Source: Citrobacter werkmanii NBRC 105721
GTDB taxonomy: Bacteria > Pseudomonadota > Gammaproteobacteria > Enterobacterales > Enterobacteriaceae
Length of the DNA stretch: 64,000 nucleotides
Direction of reading: 5' to 3'
NCBI GenBank assembly: GCA_000759755.1
Contig: BBMW01000011.1
Coordinates: 248,001-312,000, forward strand
The position numbers and the translations under genes are program-made. The notes under the pieces were generated by a model. That model did no database searches and was not told where the DNA came from. It saw only the letters and a list, made by a program, of their open reading frames with translations. Positions 41,548 through 51,448 of the stretch are shown piece by piece; the stretch's first letter is position 1, and each line of letters starts with the position of its first letter.

Positions 41548-42214
41548 AGTCGGCTGGTCGGCTCCCCTCCAGTACCCGACGAACATTCGGTCCGTCGGTA
41601 CGCTCATAAAACGCTTCAGCGTCAGCTTGCGATAGTCCGCCAGCCAGTTTACGGCCTACCAGTCGTGTACGAAGCGCATTGGCGGGGGCGCGAATAAACA
41701 GCGAGTAATCACAAAATTCAGCTAAAGCCCGCCATCTTTGGTCATCGCGCAATAACCAGTTTCCTTCCACAATGACAATCGGTGCAGTCACTTGTATGGA
41801 TTCTTCGACCGGGTCGTGCTTTTGCCGGTCATACTGCGGCCAGGCACCTTCCCCGTCTCTTATTTGCTGCAAATTCCGTGCAAGCTTCTCCACATCAAAG
41901 GTTTCCGGCGCCCCTTTGTATGCCCGTAGATTATGGGTGTCCAGCCAGCTATTGTAGTGATGGAAGCCATCCATTGGCAGCGTCTGGATCTCTAGCAGAC
42001 CGGGGTCCTGACGGGAAAGATATTCCCAGAAGGTGGTCAGCGTCGATTTTCCCGTTCCCGGCGGCGCGCTGAGAAAAACAATCGTTCGTCGCTGCGGATT
42101 CGTGGAATGTATTTTGGCCAGTTGCTGTAATATGGGTTTGTGAACGTTCTTTATCTCATCATCAAGGTAATGTGCTTCAACCTGTAGCCCATTCACCGTT
42201 AGTTCGATTTTCAC
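41504..42214 (-). CDS. yggC: P-loop kinase-like protein YggC
   Basis: A 236-residue P-loop NTPase of the uridine kinase/phosphoribulokinase-like family, related to fructoselysine/FrcK-type and pantothenate kinases. Walker A is PPGTGKST (51-58); the segment MDGFHHYNSWL and IVEGNWLL are family features. Predicted to phosphorylate a sugar or nucleoside; the substrate is unknown. The start is GTG, overlapping the yggD stop by four bases. It is the last gene of cmtB-cmtA-yggP-yggF-yggD-yggC. Confidence 0.88.
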   Translation of the reverse strand: MKIELTVNGLQVEAHYLDDEIKNVHKPILQQLAKIHSTNPQRRTIVFLSAPPGTGKSTLTTFWEYLSRQDPGLLEIQTLPMDGFHHYNSWLDTHNLRAYKGAPETFDVEKLARNLQQIRDGEGAWPQYDRQKHDPVEESIQVTAPIVIVEGNWLLRDDQRWRALAEFCDYSLFIRAPANALRTRLVGRKLAGGLSQADAEAFYERTDGPNVRRVLEGSRPADFMLEMTVDGEYRIA

Positions 42215-42720
42215 GGCGTCAATTCCTTTAAAATCGCCGTCACTGCCAGCGTCATTGCCGTCTTGACCATTGCGCTAAAGCGCACTTCAGACCACGCAGC
42301 AAAGTCGGCAAATTTCATCGACTCCAGCGCACCATAGAGTGTCGCGTTGCGGGTGATACTGTTCACGTTGCTGACAAAATCCCAGGTAATGTCATCGGCA
42401 AAACTGGGAATGTTATCCTGCTCGTTCAGATACTGATAAAACTGAGAAAAATGGGTAATGTCGGCATAAAGCCACTTATCCATTTTACCCAGCGCATAAA
42501 TCAGACGTAACGCAACGTCGATATCGTCAAGCGGCCCACTCTGGGCGAGTAACGGCTTCACTGCATATTCCACGATCTCTTCATCGTTATTGACGAACAG
42601 CGACGGTAGAAAGCGCTTAATGCCCTGGAGCAAAATGTTATGTGCCGTCGTCATAAACGAGAGTAAATTATTTTGAGCATCCAGTTGCTCAAGCACATCG
42701 TCTTCTGTCAGCGTCGTCAT
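42211..42720 (-). CDS. yggD: MtlR-like regulator YggD
   Basis: A 169-residue helical protein of the MtlR/YggD family. MtlR represses the mannitol operon indirectly, and YggD is presumed to play the same part for the cmt genes. No classical DNA-binding motif is visible. It follows yggF by 15 bp and overlaps yggC by four. Confidence 0.88.
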   Translation of the reverse strand: MTTLTEDDVLEQLDAQNNLLSFMTTAHNILLQGIKRFLPSLFVNNDEEIVEYAVKPLLAQSGPLDDIDVALRLIYALGKMDKWLYADITHFSQFYQYLNEQDNIPSFADDITWDFVSNVNSITRNATLYGALESMKFADFAAWSEVRFSAMVKTAMTLAVTAILKELTP

Positions 42721-42735
42721 TCGTTTCTCGATAAA

Positions 42736-43707
42736 TCACCATGAATGCAGAGAGTCTATTATATTACACGTTCGATCCGCGCCGCCGATCAGTAAAGTTT
42801 GCGTGCGCACACCATTCGCAACCTGTTGGATCCCTTTAACAAGATCGCCGCCTGTGACCCCCGTCGCGCTGAAAAGGATCTTATTTCCCCCTACCAATTC
42901 GTCGAGCGCATAGATACGGTTGACCTCAACGCCCATCTCGGCACAGCGCTGACGTTCCTGTGTCGCAATCAGACGATTATCGGCGTTATCCCCTTTCGCT
43001 TCGCAGAAATCGATTAGCTCAGCCTGCATATCGCCCCCCAGCGCTTTAACCGCGCAGGCTGAAATAACGCCTTCAGGTGCCCCGCCGATGGTGTACATCA
43101 GATCATAGGGATTCTCTTGCATACAGGCCAGTACGCTGGCGGCCACATCACCATCGGGCAGCGCAAAGACCTTGACGCCAAGTCGTGTCGCCTCGGCAAT
43201 CGCCGGTTGAAGACGCGGTTTATCCAGCGTCACCATCCGCAGTCGTTCCAGCGGTTTGCCCAACGCCGCAGCCACATTACGCAGATTATCTGCCAACGGC
43301 AGCGCCAGATTAATCGCCCCTTTTGCAAACCGATTAACAACCAGTTTTTTCATATACATATCAGGAGCGTGTAACAAACTACCGCGGGGGGCAAACGCCA
43401 TGACCGCCAGCGCATTGCTTTGCCCCATCGCCACCATTCGGGTTCCTTCAATGGGATCGACGGCAATATCCACCTCTGGTCCGGCGCCACTTCCCACTTC
43501 CTCACCAATCCACAGCATCGGGGCGCGATCAATTTCTCCTTCGCCAATAACGATTCGCCCACGAATGGCAACGCTGTTCAATGCTTCCCGCATTGCCGTC
43601 ACGGCCAGACCATCAATCTTGTTTTTATCACCGCACCCGGTTTGCGGCCAGGCCGCCAGCGCGGCCTGCTCAGTAATACGAAACAGCGGCCATGCCAACG
43701 ACATCAT
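42736..43707 (-). CDS. yggF: Class II fructose-1,6-bisphosphatase YggF (GlpX-like)
   Basis: A 323-residue GlpX-family phosphatase, Li-sensitive and metal-dependent; the E. coli orthologue hydrolyses fructose-1,6-bisphosphate. Metal and phosphate motifs GEGEID, GSGAGPEVDIAVDPIEGT and GGAPEGVISACAVKALGGDMQ are intact. It begins MMSLAWPLFR; its ATG overlaps the yggP stop (ATGA). In this operon it may act on a bisphosphate made from the imported sugar alcohol (inference). Confidence 0.92.
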   Translation of the reverse strand: MMSLAWPLFRITEQAALAAWPQTGCGDKNKIDGLAVTAMREALNSVAIRGRIVIGEGEIDRAPMLWIGEEVGSGAGPEVDIAVDPIEGTRMVAMGQSNALAVMAFAPRGSLLHAPDMYMKKLVVNRFAKGAINLALPLADNLRNVAAALGKPLERLRMVTLDKPRLQPAIAEATRLGVKVFALPDGDVAASVLACMQENPYDLMYTIGGAPEGVISACAVKALGGDMQAELIDFCEAKGDNADNRLIATQERQRCAEMGVEVNRIYALDELVGGNKILFSATGVTGGDLVKGIQQVANGVRTQTLLIGGADRTCNIIDSLHSW

Positions 43708-44981
43708 ATTGCCGCCTCCCCAATATCCACGCCAAATTGCGCCAACAGGTATCTTTCCGCTTCTTCATTCCAGATACCGTGCGTTTTTTCCACCAGCCTT
43801 GCCAGCTCTTTGAAAAGTGGGTCCGTTTTCCCCTTCTCAGCAAAATCCGTTATGGCTGTAAGTGGCATCGTCACACCGTTATAAATCAGCTTCTTACCTC
43901 CAGGGATCGCAGGCAAATTCAATACCGTCTCCGGTACGGCATCCAGCCCCCCAATATGCGTTACCATAAACGAGGGCTGTAGTTGACCGGTTGCACTGAG
44001 CGCAATAGCCTCTTTCATATCATCCGTTGAACCACCGGACGTTCCGACAACGTGAGTGCTGTTATAGTGAACGTTATAAAAATTAAACGGCACTTTGAAG
44101 TTGCTGTCAGTCGGTCCGGCAAAGAAGTTCAGACAACCATCTTCCGCGAGGAGATCATCTGCCATTTCAATCACCGCTGGCACAGCCGCATACACAAAGA
44201 CATCATCAAAACCTGCATCGTCAGTTAACGCGCGCAACATCGCTGTGGGGGAATCCATGCCGGTAGTGTTCACATAGATAAGCTCAATCCCCTTTTCTGC
44301 CGCTAACTCAACCGGCAACAGTTTTTTAGCCTGCGTCAGTCGCGCTTCGTCGATATCCACGACCACCACGCGTGACGGCTGAATATTGCCGTTAATGGCA
44401 TAATCTATAGCGCCAATCCCCATCGGCCCGGCGCAGGCCAGCAACGCAATGCTGCCTCCTGGCTTAATCCCCATACGATGCTCATACACGTAAGGCGTGG
44501 TGTGATAGTTCGCGTTATAAGCGCCAATGATGCAACACATCGGCTCCGCCAGGGATGCTGCGGCAAAATAAGAACCGTGGTACGGTAAAACGCAGCCCAG
44601 ATTAATCGCCACCTCAGGAATAATCATGTAGGTAGCATTGCCACCAAAATATTCATAGCTGTATCCTGCTGAATATCCGCTTGGCAAGCCCATCGCGGGT
44701 TGTAAAACAAAACGCTGGCCTTTTTTATATTTTTCCGTCAGGTTTTTCCCAACCTCAATGATGATACCTGCGCACTCATGGCCGGTAATAACCGGATGAT
44801 TTTCCAGGTCATCCGGAACACGTTTATGATCACTACCCAATGCAGCCGCTTTCCAGGTTGATAAACAAACGCTATCTGAGATTACACTTACTAGTAATTC
44901 ATTATCTGTAATTGCAGGAAGTTCAAATTCACGGATACGAATATCCTGCTTGCCATATATGGCAGCGACTTTCGTTTTCAT
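43704..44981 (-). CDS. yggP: Zinc-type medium-chain dehydrogenase YggP
   Basis: A 425-residue MDR-family dehydrogenase. Catalytic-zinc region VCLSTWK and GHECAGIIIEVG, and the Rossmann stretch ALLACAGPMGIGAIDYA are seen. Probably oxidises a sugar-alcohol phosphate delivered by CmtAB (inference from the operon). Start taken at ATG 44981 (MKTKVAAIYGKQ), with GGAG five bases upstream; a GTG two codons earlier is too close to that site. Confidence 0.9.
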   Translation of the reverse strand: MKTKVAAIYGKQDIRIREFELPAITDNELLVSVISDSVCLSTWKAAALGSDHKRVPDDLENHPVITGHECAGIIIEVGKNLTEKYKKGQRFVLQPAMGLPSGYSAGYSYEYFGGNATYMIIPEVAINLGCVLPYHGSYFAAASLAEPMCCIIGAYNANYHTTPYVYEHRMGIKPGGSIALLACAGPMGIGAIDYAINGNIQPSRVVVVDIDEARLTQAKKLLPVELAAEKGIELIYVNTTGMDSPTAMLRALTDDAGFDDVFVYAAVPAVIEMADDLLAEDGCLNFFAGPTDSNFKVPFNFYNVHYNSTHVVGTSGGSTDDMKEAIALSATGQLQPSFMVTHIGGLDAVPETVLNLPAIPGGKKLIYNGVTMPLTAITDFAEKGKTDPLFKELARLVEKTHGIWNEEAERYLLAQFGVDIGEAAI

Positions 44982-45002
44982 ATTCACTCCAAAAAAAGAA
45001 AG

Positions 45003-46382
45003 TTAGTTCGCAGTCATGCGTTTAAATAAATCATCCAGTAGCGGGTCACCAATATAGTTCTTAATCAGCACTAATGGTTTTTCACTTACGCGTTTAACAC
45101 GACCTTCAAGACTGGCATGGGTGACAATAATATCGGCATCTTGTGGAACGTTTTCGATGGCATAATGCGCCACATTAATATTCAATCCCGCTTTTTCCAG
45201 ACGTTTACGGAATGTGGTGGCTCCCATAGCGCTGGAACCCATTCCAGCATCACAGACAAAAGCGACACGCTTTATATTTTTATAAGAGAATTTACCTTCC
45301 TGCTTCATTGCCTTGACGGTTCTGGCAGATTCCGCGAAGTCATCTTCATTTTCTGTTGCGACGTTCTTTTCCATTTTCAGGATTAAAGAAGTGATAACAA
45401 AGGTGACAATCGTTCCCGCTGTGACGCCTGCAATAGTCGCGAGGAAAGAACCTTTTGGCGTTAATGCCAGGTAAGCGAATATTGATCCTGGACTCGGTCC
45501 CGCAACCAACCCACCGTCCAGCAGATGGAATATCCACGTCCCGGTCATTCCCCCAGCGATCATGGCAATCAAGGTCAGGGGTTTCATCAGAACATAGGGG
45601 AAATACAGTTCATGAATACCCCCCAGGAAGTGGATAATCATGGCCCCTGGCGCAGATTTCTTACTCATCCCTTTACCAAAGATGGCAAAGCCAAGTAGCA
45701 AACCCAATCCCGGCCCTGGGTTGGAGGCCACCATGAAAAATATCGATTTTCCCGTTTCTGAAGCTTGTTGCATGCCGAGCGGATAATACACGCCCTGATC
45801 GATGGCATTGTTCAGAAAGAGGATTTTCGCAGGCTCGTTAATCACGGATAACAACGGCAAATACCCCGCATGAACCAACGCTTCAATACACTCCTTCACA
45901 AAATTATTAGCCACGAGAACCGCCGGGCCAATGACTTCAAACCCCAGCAAGCATAAGAGCATTCCCGCAATACCAAGGGAGAAGTTATTGATAACCATCT
46001 CGAAACCTGCAGGAATGCGTTTTTCCAGCAGACGATCGATATGCTTAATCACCCAGCCGCCAAGCGGCCCCATCACCATAGCGCCAAGGAACATCGGGAT
46101 ATCCGCGCCCACAATCACGCCGATAGAACCAATCCCCCCCATTACTGCGCCACGTTTCCCTCCCACCAAATGTCCCCCAGTGGAGCCAATCATGACGGGT
46201 AGTAAATAGGTAATCATCGGACCGACAATTTTGGCGAAATGCTCGTTCGGCATCCAACCGGTAGGAATAAACAATGCAGTTATAAAACCCCAGGCAATAA
46301 AAGCGCCGATGTTGGGAATGACCATCGCAGTCAAAAACCCACCAAAAGCCTGGACTTTGGCACGAGCAGACTTGTTTTCCAT
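45003..46382 (-). CDS. cmtA: PTS mannitol-like enzyme IICB CmtA
   Basis: A 459-residue mannitol-family PTS permease. The membrane EIIC domain (about 1-335) carries the GGIHE motif (254-258). The cytoplasmic EIIB domain is phosphorylated on C377 (FVCDAGMGSS). The EIIA domain is supplied separately by cmtB. Called cryptic mannitol PTS in E. coli; the natural sugar is not known. It lies between cmtB (27 bp) and yggP (21 bp). Confidence 0.94.
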   Translation of the reverse strand: MENKSARAKVQAFGGFLTAMVIPNIGAFIAWGFITALFIPTGWMPNEHFAKIVGPMITYLLPVMIGSTGGHLVGGKRGAVMGGIGSIGVIVGADIPMFLGAMVMGPLGGWVIKHIDRLLEKRIPAGFEMVINNFSLGIAGMLLCLLGFEVIGPAVLVANNFVKECIEALVHAGYLPLLSVINEPAKILFLNNAIDQGVYYPLGMQQASETGKSIFFMVASNPGPGLGLLLGFAIFGKGMSKKSAPGAMIIHFLGGIHELYFPYVLMKPLTLIAMIAGGMTGTWIFHLLDGGLVAGPSPGSIFAYLALTPKGSFLATIAGVTAGTIVTFVITSLILKMEKNVATENEDDFAESARTVKAMKQEGKFSYKNIKRVAFVCDAGMGSSAMGATTFRKRLEKAGLNINVAHYAIENVPQDADIIVTHASLEGRVKRVSEKPLVLIKNYIGDPLLDDLFKRMTAN

Positions 46383-46409
46383 AATAATGTCCTGAAAGGA
46401 GGCTGTGAA

Positions 46410-46853
46410 TTATGCGTGGGCGATAATATCCGCCAGTTGTTTTTCTGATTTAGCCGTTAATAAAGCGGTTAATGCTTCCTCTTCACATAATAATTCGCTT
46501 AAGGCCTGGATAGCGCCAATGTGTGAATCGGCATTCGCTGCCGATAACCCGATTAATAATTTTATACCGTCGTCATCATCGGCAAACTTTACTTCCTGTT
46601 TGAGAAGCGTTAACGACATCCCGGTTTTTAACGCACCACATTCTGGTCGAGCGTGCGGCATCGCAACGCCAGGAGCCAAAATATAATAAGGACCATTGCT
46701 GATTGTTGAATCCTTAATGGCCTGAACATAATCTGAATTAACATAATGGTTAGCCAGCAAGGATGACATAGAAAAATCTATTGCCTCCTGCCAGTTCCTT
46801 GCTGAATTTTTTATTGAGATAGATGACTCTGGAAAGTAATCAATTAGCCGCAT
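46410..46853 (-). CDS. cmtB: PTS mannitol-like enzyme IIA CmtB
   Basis: A 147-residue EIIA of the fructose/mannitol type. The phosphorylated histidine is H67 in VAMPHARPE. It passes phosphate from HPr to the EIIB domain of CmtA. It is the first gene of the operon, with AAGGAAAATGT just upstream and a 316-bp AT-rich control region before it. Confidence 0.94.
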   Translation of the reverse strand: MRLIDYFPESSISIKNSARNWQEAIDFSMSSLLANHYVNSDYVQAIKDSTISNGPYYILAPGVAMPHARPECGALKTGMSLTLLKQEVKFADDDDGIKLLIGLSAANADSHIGAIQALSELLCEEEALTALLTAKSEKQLADIIAHA

Positions 46854-47169
46854 ACATTTTCCTTATTTTATTTTTAGGGTACGAGTTAGCGTTAAAAATA
46901 AAATACTCGTGCGGCAAAGCGAAATCAATCGAGGGAGAAAAGCCATGCAGTGCAAACTGCATTTTCATAAACCCTTTAAAAACAAAAAGTTATTTATAGA
47001 TAAATAAAAAGCAATAGCAATTATGTGACATGCATTGCATATTCACAACATCACTAAATGTCATCTTTGTGACAAAGATCTACAATTAATCATTGCGAAG
47101 AAATAAACAAACATATTATTACTAAAAAAACGGGCCGCCTAAGCGACCCGTTTTCATCTGTAACCGTAA
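46854..47169 (-). promoter_or_regulatory. cmt operon control region (no gene)
   Basis: AT-rich 316 bp between tktA's 3' end and cmtB. Two CRP-like half-matched sites are visible: TGTGA-N6-TTGCA at 47024-47039 and TGTGA-N6-TCTAC at 47068-47083. The latter lies in a near-palindrome CTTTGTGACAAAG. No ORF of interest. Catabolite control would be expected for a PTS operon; the sites are weak matches. Confidence 0.35.
47123..47154 (-). terminator. Terminator of tktA
   Basis: Minus strand AACGGGTCGC-TTAG-GCGGCCCGTT followed by TTTTTAG; 16 bp past the tktA stop. Confidence 0.9.
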
Positions 47170-49161
47170 TTACAGCAGTTCTTTTGCTTTCGCGACAACG
47201 TTGTCGACGGTGAAGCCGAACTCTTCGAACAGCAGCTCTGCCGGAGCAGATTCACCGAAGGTAGTCATACCAACGATAGCGCCGTTCAGACCCACGTATT
47301 TGAACCAGTAGTCAGCGATACCCGCTTCCACAGCAACACGTGCAGAGACAGCTTTTGGCAGTACGGACTCACGGTAAGCGGCATCCTGCTTGTCGAATGC
47401 GTCGGTGGACGGCATGGAAACCACGCGCGCCTTCACGCCTTCAGCAGTCAGTTTGTCCCACGCAGCCACAGCCAGCTCAACTTCAGAACCAGTCGCGATG
47501 AAGATCAGTTCTGGCTGACCAGCGCAATCTTTCAGCACGTAGCCGCCGCGAGCGATGTTCGCCAGCTGCTCTTCGGTACGTTCCTGCTGTGCCAGGTTCT
47601 GACGGGAGAGGATCAGGGCGGTCGGGCCATCCTGACGCTCAACACCGTATTTCCACGCCACGGCGGATTCAACCTGGTCACACGGACGCCATGTGCTCAT
47701 GTTCGGCGTCACGCGCAAAGAAGCCACCTGCTCTACCGGCTGGTGAGTCGGGCCGTCTTCGCCCAGACCGATGGAGTCGTGGGTGTAGACCATCACCTGA
47801 CGCTGTTTCATCAGCGCAGCCATACGCACCGCGTTACGGGCATATTCTACGAACATCAGGAAGGTAGAGGTGTACGGCAGGAAACCACCGTGCAGGGAGA
47901 TACCGTTAGCGATAGCGGTCATACCGAATTCACGCACACCGTAATGGATGTAGTTACCAGCGGTATCTTCGTTGATCGCTTTAGAACCAGACCACAGAGT
48001 CAGGTTAGAAGGTGCCAGGTCAGCAGAGCCGCCAAGGAATTCCGGCAGCAGAGGACCGAATGCTTCAATCGCGTTCTGAGACGCTTTACGGCTGGCGATC
48101 TTGGATGGGTTCGCCTGCAGCTTCGCAATGAACTCGTTCGCTTTCGCGTCGAAATCAGCCGGCATGTCACCTTTCATACGACGGGTGAACTCAGCCGCTT
48201 CCTGCGGGAAGGCTTTCGCATATGCAGCGAACTTCTCGTTCCACGCAGCTTCTTTTGCCTGGCCTGCTTCTTTCGCATCCCACTGAGCATAGATTTCAGA
48301 CGGGATTTCGAACGGCGCGTATTTCCAGCCCAGCTGTTCACGGGTCAGTGCGATTTCAGCATCGCCCAACGGCGCACCGTGAGAGTCGTGAGTACCCGCT
48401 TTGTTCGGAGAACCGAAACCGATAATAGTTTTGCACATCAGCAGAGACGGTTTGTCGGTCACTGCGCGCGCTTCTTCAACTGCGCGTTTAATCGCGTCAG
48501 CATCGTGACCATCAACGCCACGAACCACGTGCCAACCGTAAGCTTCGAAACGCTTAGCGGTGTCATCGGTGAACCAGCCTTCAACGTGACCATCGATAGA
48601 GATGCCGTTGTCATCGTAGAACGCAACCAGTTTGCCCAGCTTCAGCGTACCAGCCAGAGAACATACCTCGTGAGAGATACCTTCCATCATGCAGCCGTCG
48701 CCCATGAAAGCGTAGGTGAAATGGTCAACGATGTCGTGACCTGGGCGGTTAAACTGCGCCGCCAGCGTTTTTTCAGCGATAGCCATACCGACTGCGTTCG
48801 CAATACCCTGGCCCAGAGGACCGGTCGTGGTTTCAACACCCGCGGTGTAACCCACTTCCGGGTGACCCGGCGTTTTGGAATGCAACTGACGGAAGTTCTG
48901 CAGCTCGGACATCGGCAGGTCATAACCGGTGAGGTGCAGCAGGCTATAAATCAGCATGGAGCCGTGGCCGTTAGACAGCACGAAGCGGTCACGGTCAGCC
49001 CAGGACGGGTTCTGCGGATTGTGGTTCAGGAAATCACGCCACAGGACTTCGGCAATGTCAGCCATACCCATCGGGGCACCCGGGTGACCGGATTTGGCTT
49101 TCTGTACTGCGTCCATGCTCAGCGCACGAATAGCATTGGCAAGCTCTTTACGTGAGGACAT
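47170..49161 (-). CDS. tktA: Transketolase A
   Basis: Major thiamine-diphosphate transketolase of the pentose phosphate pathway, 663 residues. ThDP/metal motif [12 protein letters not shown] through [10 protein letters not shown], the GHPGAPMG and SNGHGSML substrate segments, and the catalytic Glu region YGVREFGM are intact. ATG at 49161 ([11 protein letters not shown]) matches E. coli; a 10-codon upstream frame is not used. Transcribed alone. Confidence 0.98.
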   Translation of the reverse strand: MSSRKELANAIRALSMDAVQKAKSGHPGAPMGMADIAEVLWRDFLNHNPQNPSWADRDRFVLSNGHGSMLIYSLLHLTGYDLPMSELQNFRQLHSKTPGHPEVGYTAGVETTTGPLGQGIANAVGMAIAEKTLAAQFNRPGHDIVDHFTYAFMGDGCMMEGISHEVCSLAGTLKLGKLVAFYDDNGISIDGHVEGWFTDDTAKRFEAYGWHVVRGVDGHDADAIKRAVEEARAVTDKPSLLMCKTIIGFGSPNKAGTHDSHGAPLGDAEIALTREQLGWKYAPFEIPSEIYAQWDAKEAGQAKEAAWNEKFAAYAKAFPQEAAEFTRRMKGDMPADFDAKANEFIAKLQANPSKIASRKASQNAIEAFGPLLPEFLGGSADLAPSNLTLWSGSKAINEDTAGNYIHYGVREFGMTAIANGISLHGGFLPYTSTFLMFVEYARNAVRMAALMKQRQVMVYTHDSIGLGEDGPTHQPVEQVASLRVTPNMSTWRPCDQVESAVAWKYGVERQDGPTALILSRQNLAQQERTEEQLANIARGGYVLKDCAGQPELIFIATGSEVELAVAAWDKLTAEGVKARVVSMPSTDAFDKQDAAYRESVLPKAVSARVAVEAGIADYWFKYVGLNGAIVGMTTFGESAPAELLFEEFGFTVDNVVAKAKELL

Positions 49162-49440
49162 TTTGACTCCAGATCGGATAATGAAGGCCACGCCCTAAAC
49201 GACTTGACGACAGCGCGTTTTGGGCTACGCCGGAAAAAAGTGCCAACAATGTAACCTAAGCCGCGTGTCATGTACATGGAGCATCCTTTTACCGCTTCAG
49301 AAATCTCTGGATCATGCACGCATGTTGCGCAATCTTCTCGCCCGCTTATTGTTCTTTTCTTTATACTTATGCCGAGCGTCGGTTTACCTGCAAACGACGC
49401 ATTTTTTAGAATAATCCTGACTTTGTGCGGAAGAGAAAAA

Positions 49441-50199
49441 ATGAAAATTCGCGCTTTACTGCTTGCTACGAGCATGGCGACGGCATTGACCGGCTGCCAG
49501 AACATGGACTCAAACGGACTGCTTTCCTCAGGCGCAGAGGCTTTTCAGGCCTACAGTCTGAGCGATACTCAGGTGAAAGCGCTGAGCGATCAGGCCTGTA
49601 AGGATATGGACAGCAAAGCTACCATCGCCCCGGCTGGCAGCGAGTATGCAACGCGTCTTGGCAAAATCGCCTCCGCGCTTGGCGATAACATTAACGGCCA
49701 GCCGGTGAACTACAAAGTCTATATGGCGAAAGACGTGAATGCCTTTGCCATGGCGAACGGCTGTATCCGCGTATACAGCGGCCTGATGGATATGATGACG
49801 GATAACGAAGTCGAAGCGGTGATCGGCCACGAAATGGGCCACGTCGCGTTGGGTCACGTGAAAAAAGGCATGCAGGTTGCGCTGGGCACGAACGCCGTGC
49901 GTGCAGCGGCGGCCTCCGCTGGCGGCATTGTCGGCAGCCTGTCGCAGTCGCAATTGGGCGATCTTGGCGAGAAACTGGTGAACTCGCAGTTCTCCCAGCG
50001 TCAGGAATCCGAAGCGGATGATTACTCGTATGATTTGTTGCGCAAACGCGGGATCAATCCGTCAGGTTTGGCAACCAGCTTTGAGAAACTGGCAAAACTG
50101 GAAGCCGGACGTCAAAGCTCCATGTTTGACGATCACCCGGCATCCGCAGAACGTGCGCAGCATATTCGCGATCGCATGAGCGCAGACGGAATTAAGTAA
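49441..50199 (+). CDS. loiP: Outer-membrane metalloprotease LoiP
   Basis: A 252-residue M48-family lipoprotein protease active in low osmolarity (YggG). Signal peptide with lipobox LTGC (lipidated C19). Zinc motif HEMGH at 130-134, third ligand in the EADDY segment (191-195). ATG at 49441 (MKIRALLLATS) follows GGAAGAGAAAAA. The upstream in-frame region 49270-49440 is not coding: it would put the signal peptide inside the protein. Confidence 0.95.
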   Translation: MKIRALLLATSMATALTGCQNMDSNGLLSSGAEAFQAYSLSDTQVKALSDQACKDMDSKATIAPAGSEYATRLGKIASALGDNINGQPVNYKVYMAKDVNAFAMANGCIRVYSGLMDMMTDNEVEAVIGHEMGHVALGHVKKGMQVALGTNAVRAAAASAGGIVGSLSQSQLGDLGEKLVNSQFSQRQESEADDYSYDLLRKRGINPSGLATSFEKLAKLEAGRQSSMFDDHPASAERAQHIRDRMSADGIK

Positions 50200-50210
50200 T
50201 CTTCAAACAG

Positions 50211-50246
50211 TGCCGGATGGCGGCGTGAATGCCTTATCCGGCCTAC
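50211..50246. repeat. REP palindrome after loiP
   Basis: GTGCCGGATGGCGGCG with complementary CCTTATCCGGCCTAC. Confidence 0.85.
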
Positions 50247-50280
50247 AGATTTCATCCCATTATCGGACGTAATTGGCGAA

Positions 50281-50366
50281 GTCAGTTTGGGCCCGGCCAG
50301 AGCACAGCCACCGGAGCGTACACGTAGTACGTGAGGATGGCGAGCACTGCCCGGACCCAAAATGAC
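50281..50366. repeat. Long GC-rich imperfect palindrome (boxC-like) between loiP and speB
   Basis: An 86-bp imperfect inverted repeat: outer arms GTCAGTTTGGGCCCGG and CCGGACCCAAAATGAC, centre CGTACACGTAGTACG. It begins 20 bp beyond the convergent speB stop. It is not a REP and not the ERIC consensus; it resembles the boxC class of enterobacterial extragenic palindromes, though the family name is from memory. Confidence 0.7.
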
Positions 50367-50385
50367 GAGTAAAATAGTCCGACTA

Positions 50386-51306
50386 TTATTCGCCTTTCTT
50401 CGCCGCCTGGATATACAGCATTTCTAACGCTAACGTCGCCGCCGCCAGTGCGGTGATCTCAGACTGATCGTAAGCCGGCGCCACTTCCACCACGTCCATC
50501 CCGACGATGTTCAGATCTTTCAGACCCCGTACCAGCTTGATCGCGCGATCGGAGGTCAGGCCGCCGATCACCGGCGTGCCGGTCCCTGGCGCAAACGCAG
50601 GATCCAGGCAGTCGATATCAAAGGTCAGGTACACCGGCATATCGCCGACGATCTGCTTAACCTGGGCGATGATGTCGTCCACGCTGCGATCGTTCACCTG
50701 GCAGGCGTCCAGCACGGTGAAACCATTGTCTTTGTCGAACTCGGTACGGATACCAATCTGCACCGAGTGGTTCGGGTCGATCAGCCCTTCGTTCGGCGCA
50801 GTATAGAACATGGTGCCGTGGTCGAATTCGCAACCGTTAGCGTAGGTATCAGTGTGGGCATCGAAATGCACCAACGCCATTTTACCAAAGTGCTTAGCGT
50901 GCGCGCGCAGCAGCGGTAACGTGACGAAGTGGTCGCCACCAAAGGAGAGCATGCGCTTACCCGCAGAAAGAAGTTTCTCTGCGTGTGCCTGCAGTTTCTC
51001 ACTCATTTCACGGGCATCACCGAAAGCATAAACCAGATCGCCGCAGTCCACGACGTTCAGGCGCTCGCGCATATCGAAGTTCCACGGGAAGCGGTTGTGC
51101 TCCCACGCCAGGTTGGTGGATACCTGACGGATCGCCGCCGGACCATGACGGCCGCCAGCACGACCGGACGTTGCCATATCAAACGGCACGCCAGTAATCA
51201 CCCAATCGGCGTCGCTGTCGTATGGCATGAAATTCATCGGCAGACGCAAAAAACCAAAGGCGTTAGAAACCAGGGAGTTGTCGTATTGATGACCTAAGGT
51301 GCTCAT
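50386..51306 (-). CDS. speB: Agmatinase
   Basis: Manganese ureohydrolase (306 residues) converting agmatine to putrescine and urea. Arginase-family metal motifs: GGDH (123-126), DAHTD (149-153) and FDIDCLDP (229-236). It follows speA by 142 bp with a terminator hairpin in between, so the two steps of arginine-to-putrescine are adjacent but partly separately expressed. Confidence 0.97.
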   Translation of the reverse strand: MSTLGHQYDNSLVSNAFGFLRLPMNFMPYDSDADWVITGVPFDMATSGRAGGRHGPAAIRQVSTNLAWEHNRFPWNFDMRERLNVVDCGDLVYAFGDAREMSEKLQAHAEKLLSAGKRMLSFGGDHFVTLPLLRAHAKHFGKMALVHFDAHTDTYANGCEFDHGTMFYTAPNEGLIDPNHSVQIGIRTEFDKDNGFTVLDACQVNDRSVDDIIAQVKQIVGDMPVYLTFDIDCLDPAFAPGTGTPVIGGLTSDRAIKLVRGLKDLNIVGMDVVEVAPAYDQSEITALAAATLALEMLYIQAAKKGE

Positions 51307-51338
51307 GTACTGACCTCTTTAAAAATCGATGAAAAAAA

Positions 51339-51376
51339 ATCCCCTCCGCGTCGTTAAGCCCGACGAGGAAGGGATT
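51339..51376 (-). terminator. Terminator between speA and speB
   Basis: Minus strand: AATCCCTTCCTCGTCG pairs with CGACGCGGAGGGGATT, followed by TTTTTT. The stem is long with one mismatch region. Confidence 0.8.
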
Positions 51377-51448
51377 GATTTACGTGACTACTTGTTTTGG
51401 CGAATTATCGCCGTTAATTTGTACGGATTCAAGCGAACCCGCACAGCT

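Noticed and set aside
47743-49155. 470-codon plus-strand open frame opposite tktA
   Set aside because: It is the antisense shadow of a highly expressed, codon-biased gene; the protein has no recognisable domain and an unlikely composition.
49270-49440. 57-codon N-terminal extension of loiP
   Set aside because: It would place the lipoprotein signal and lipobox in the interior of the protein.
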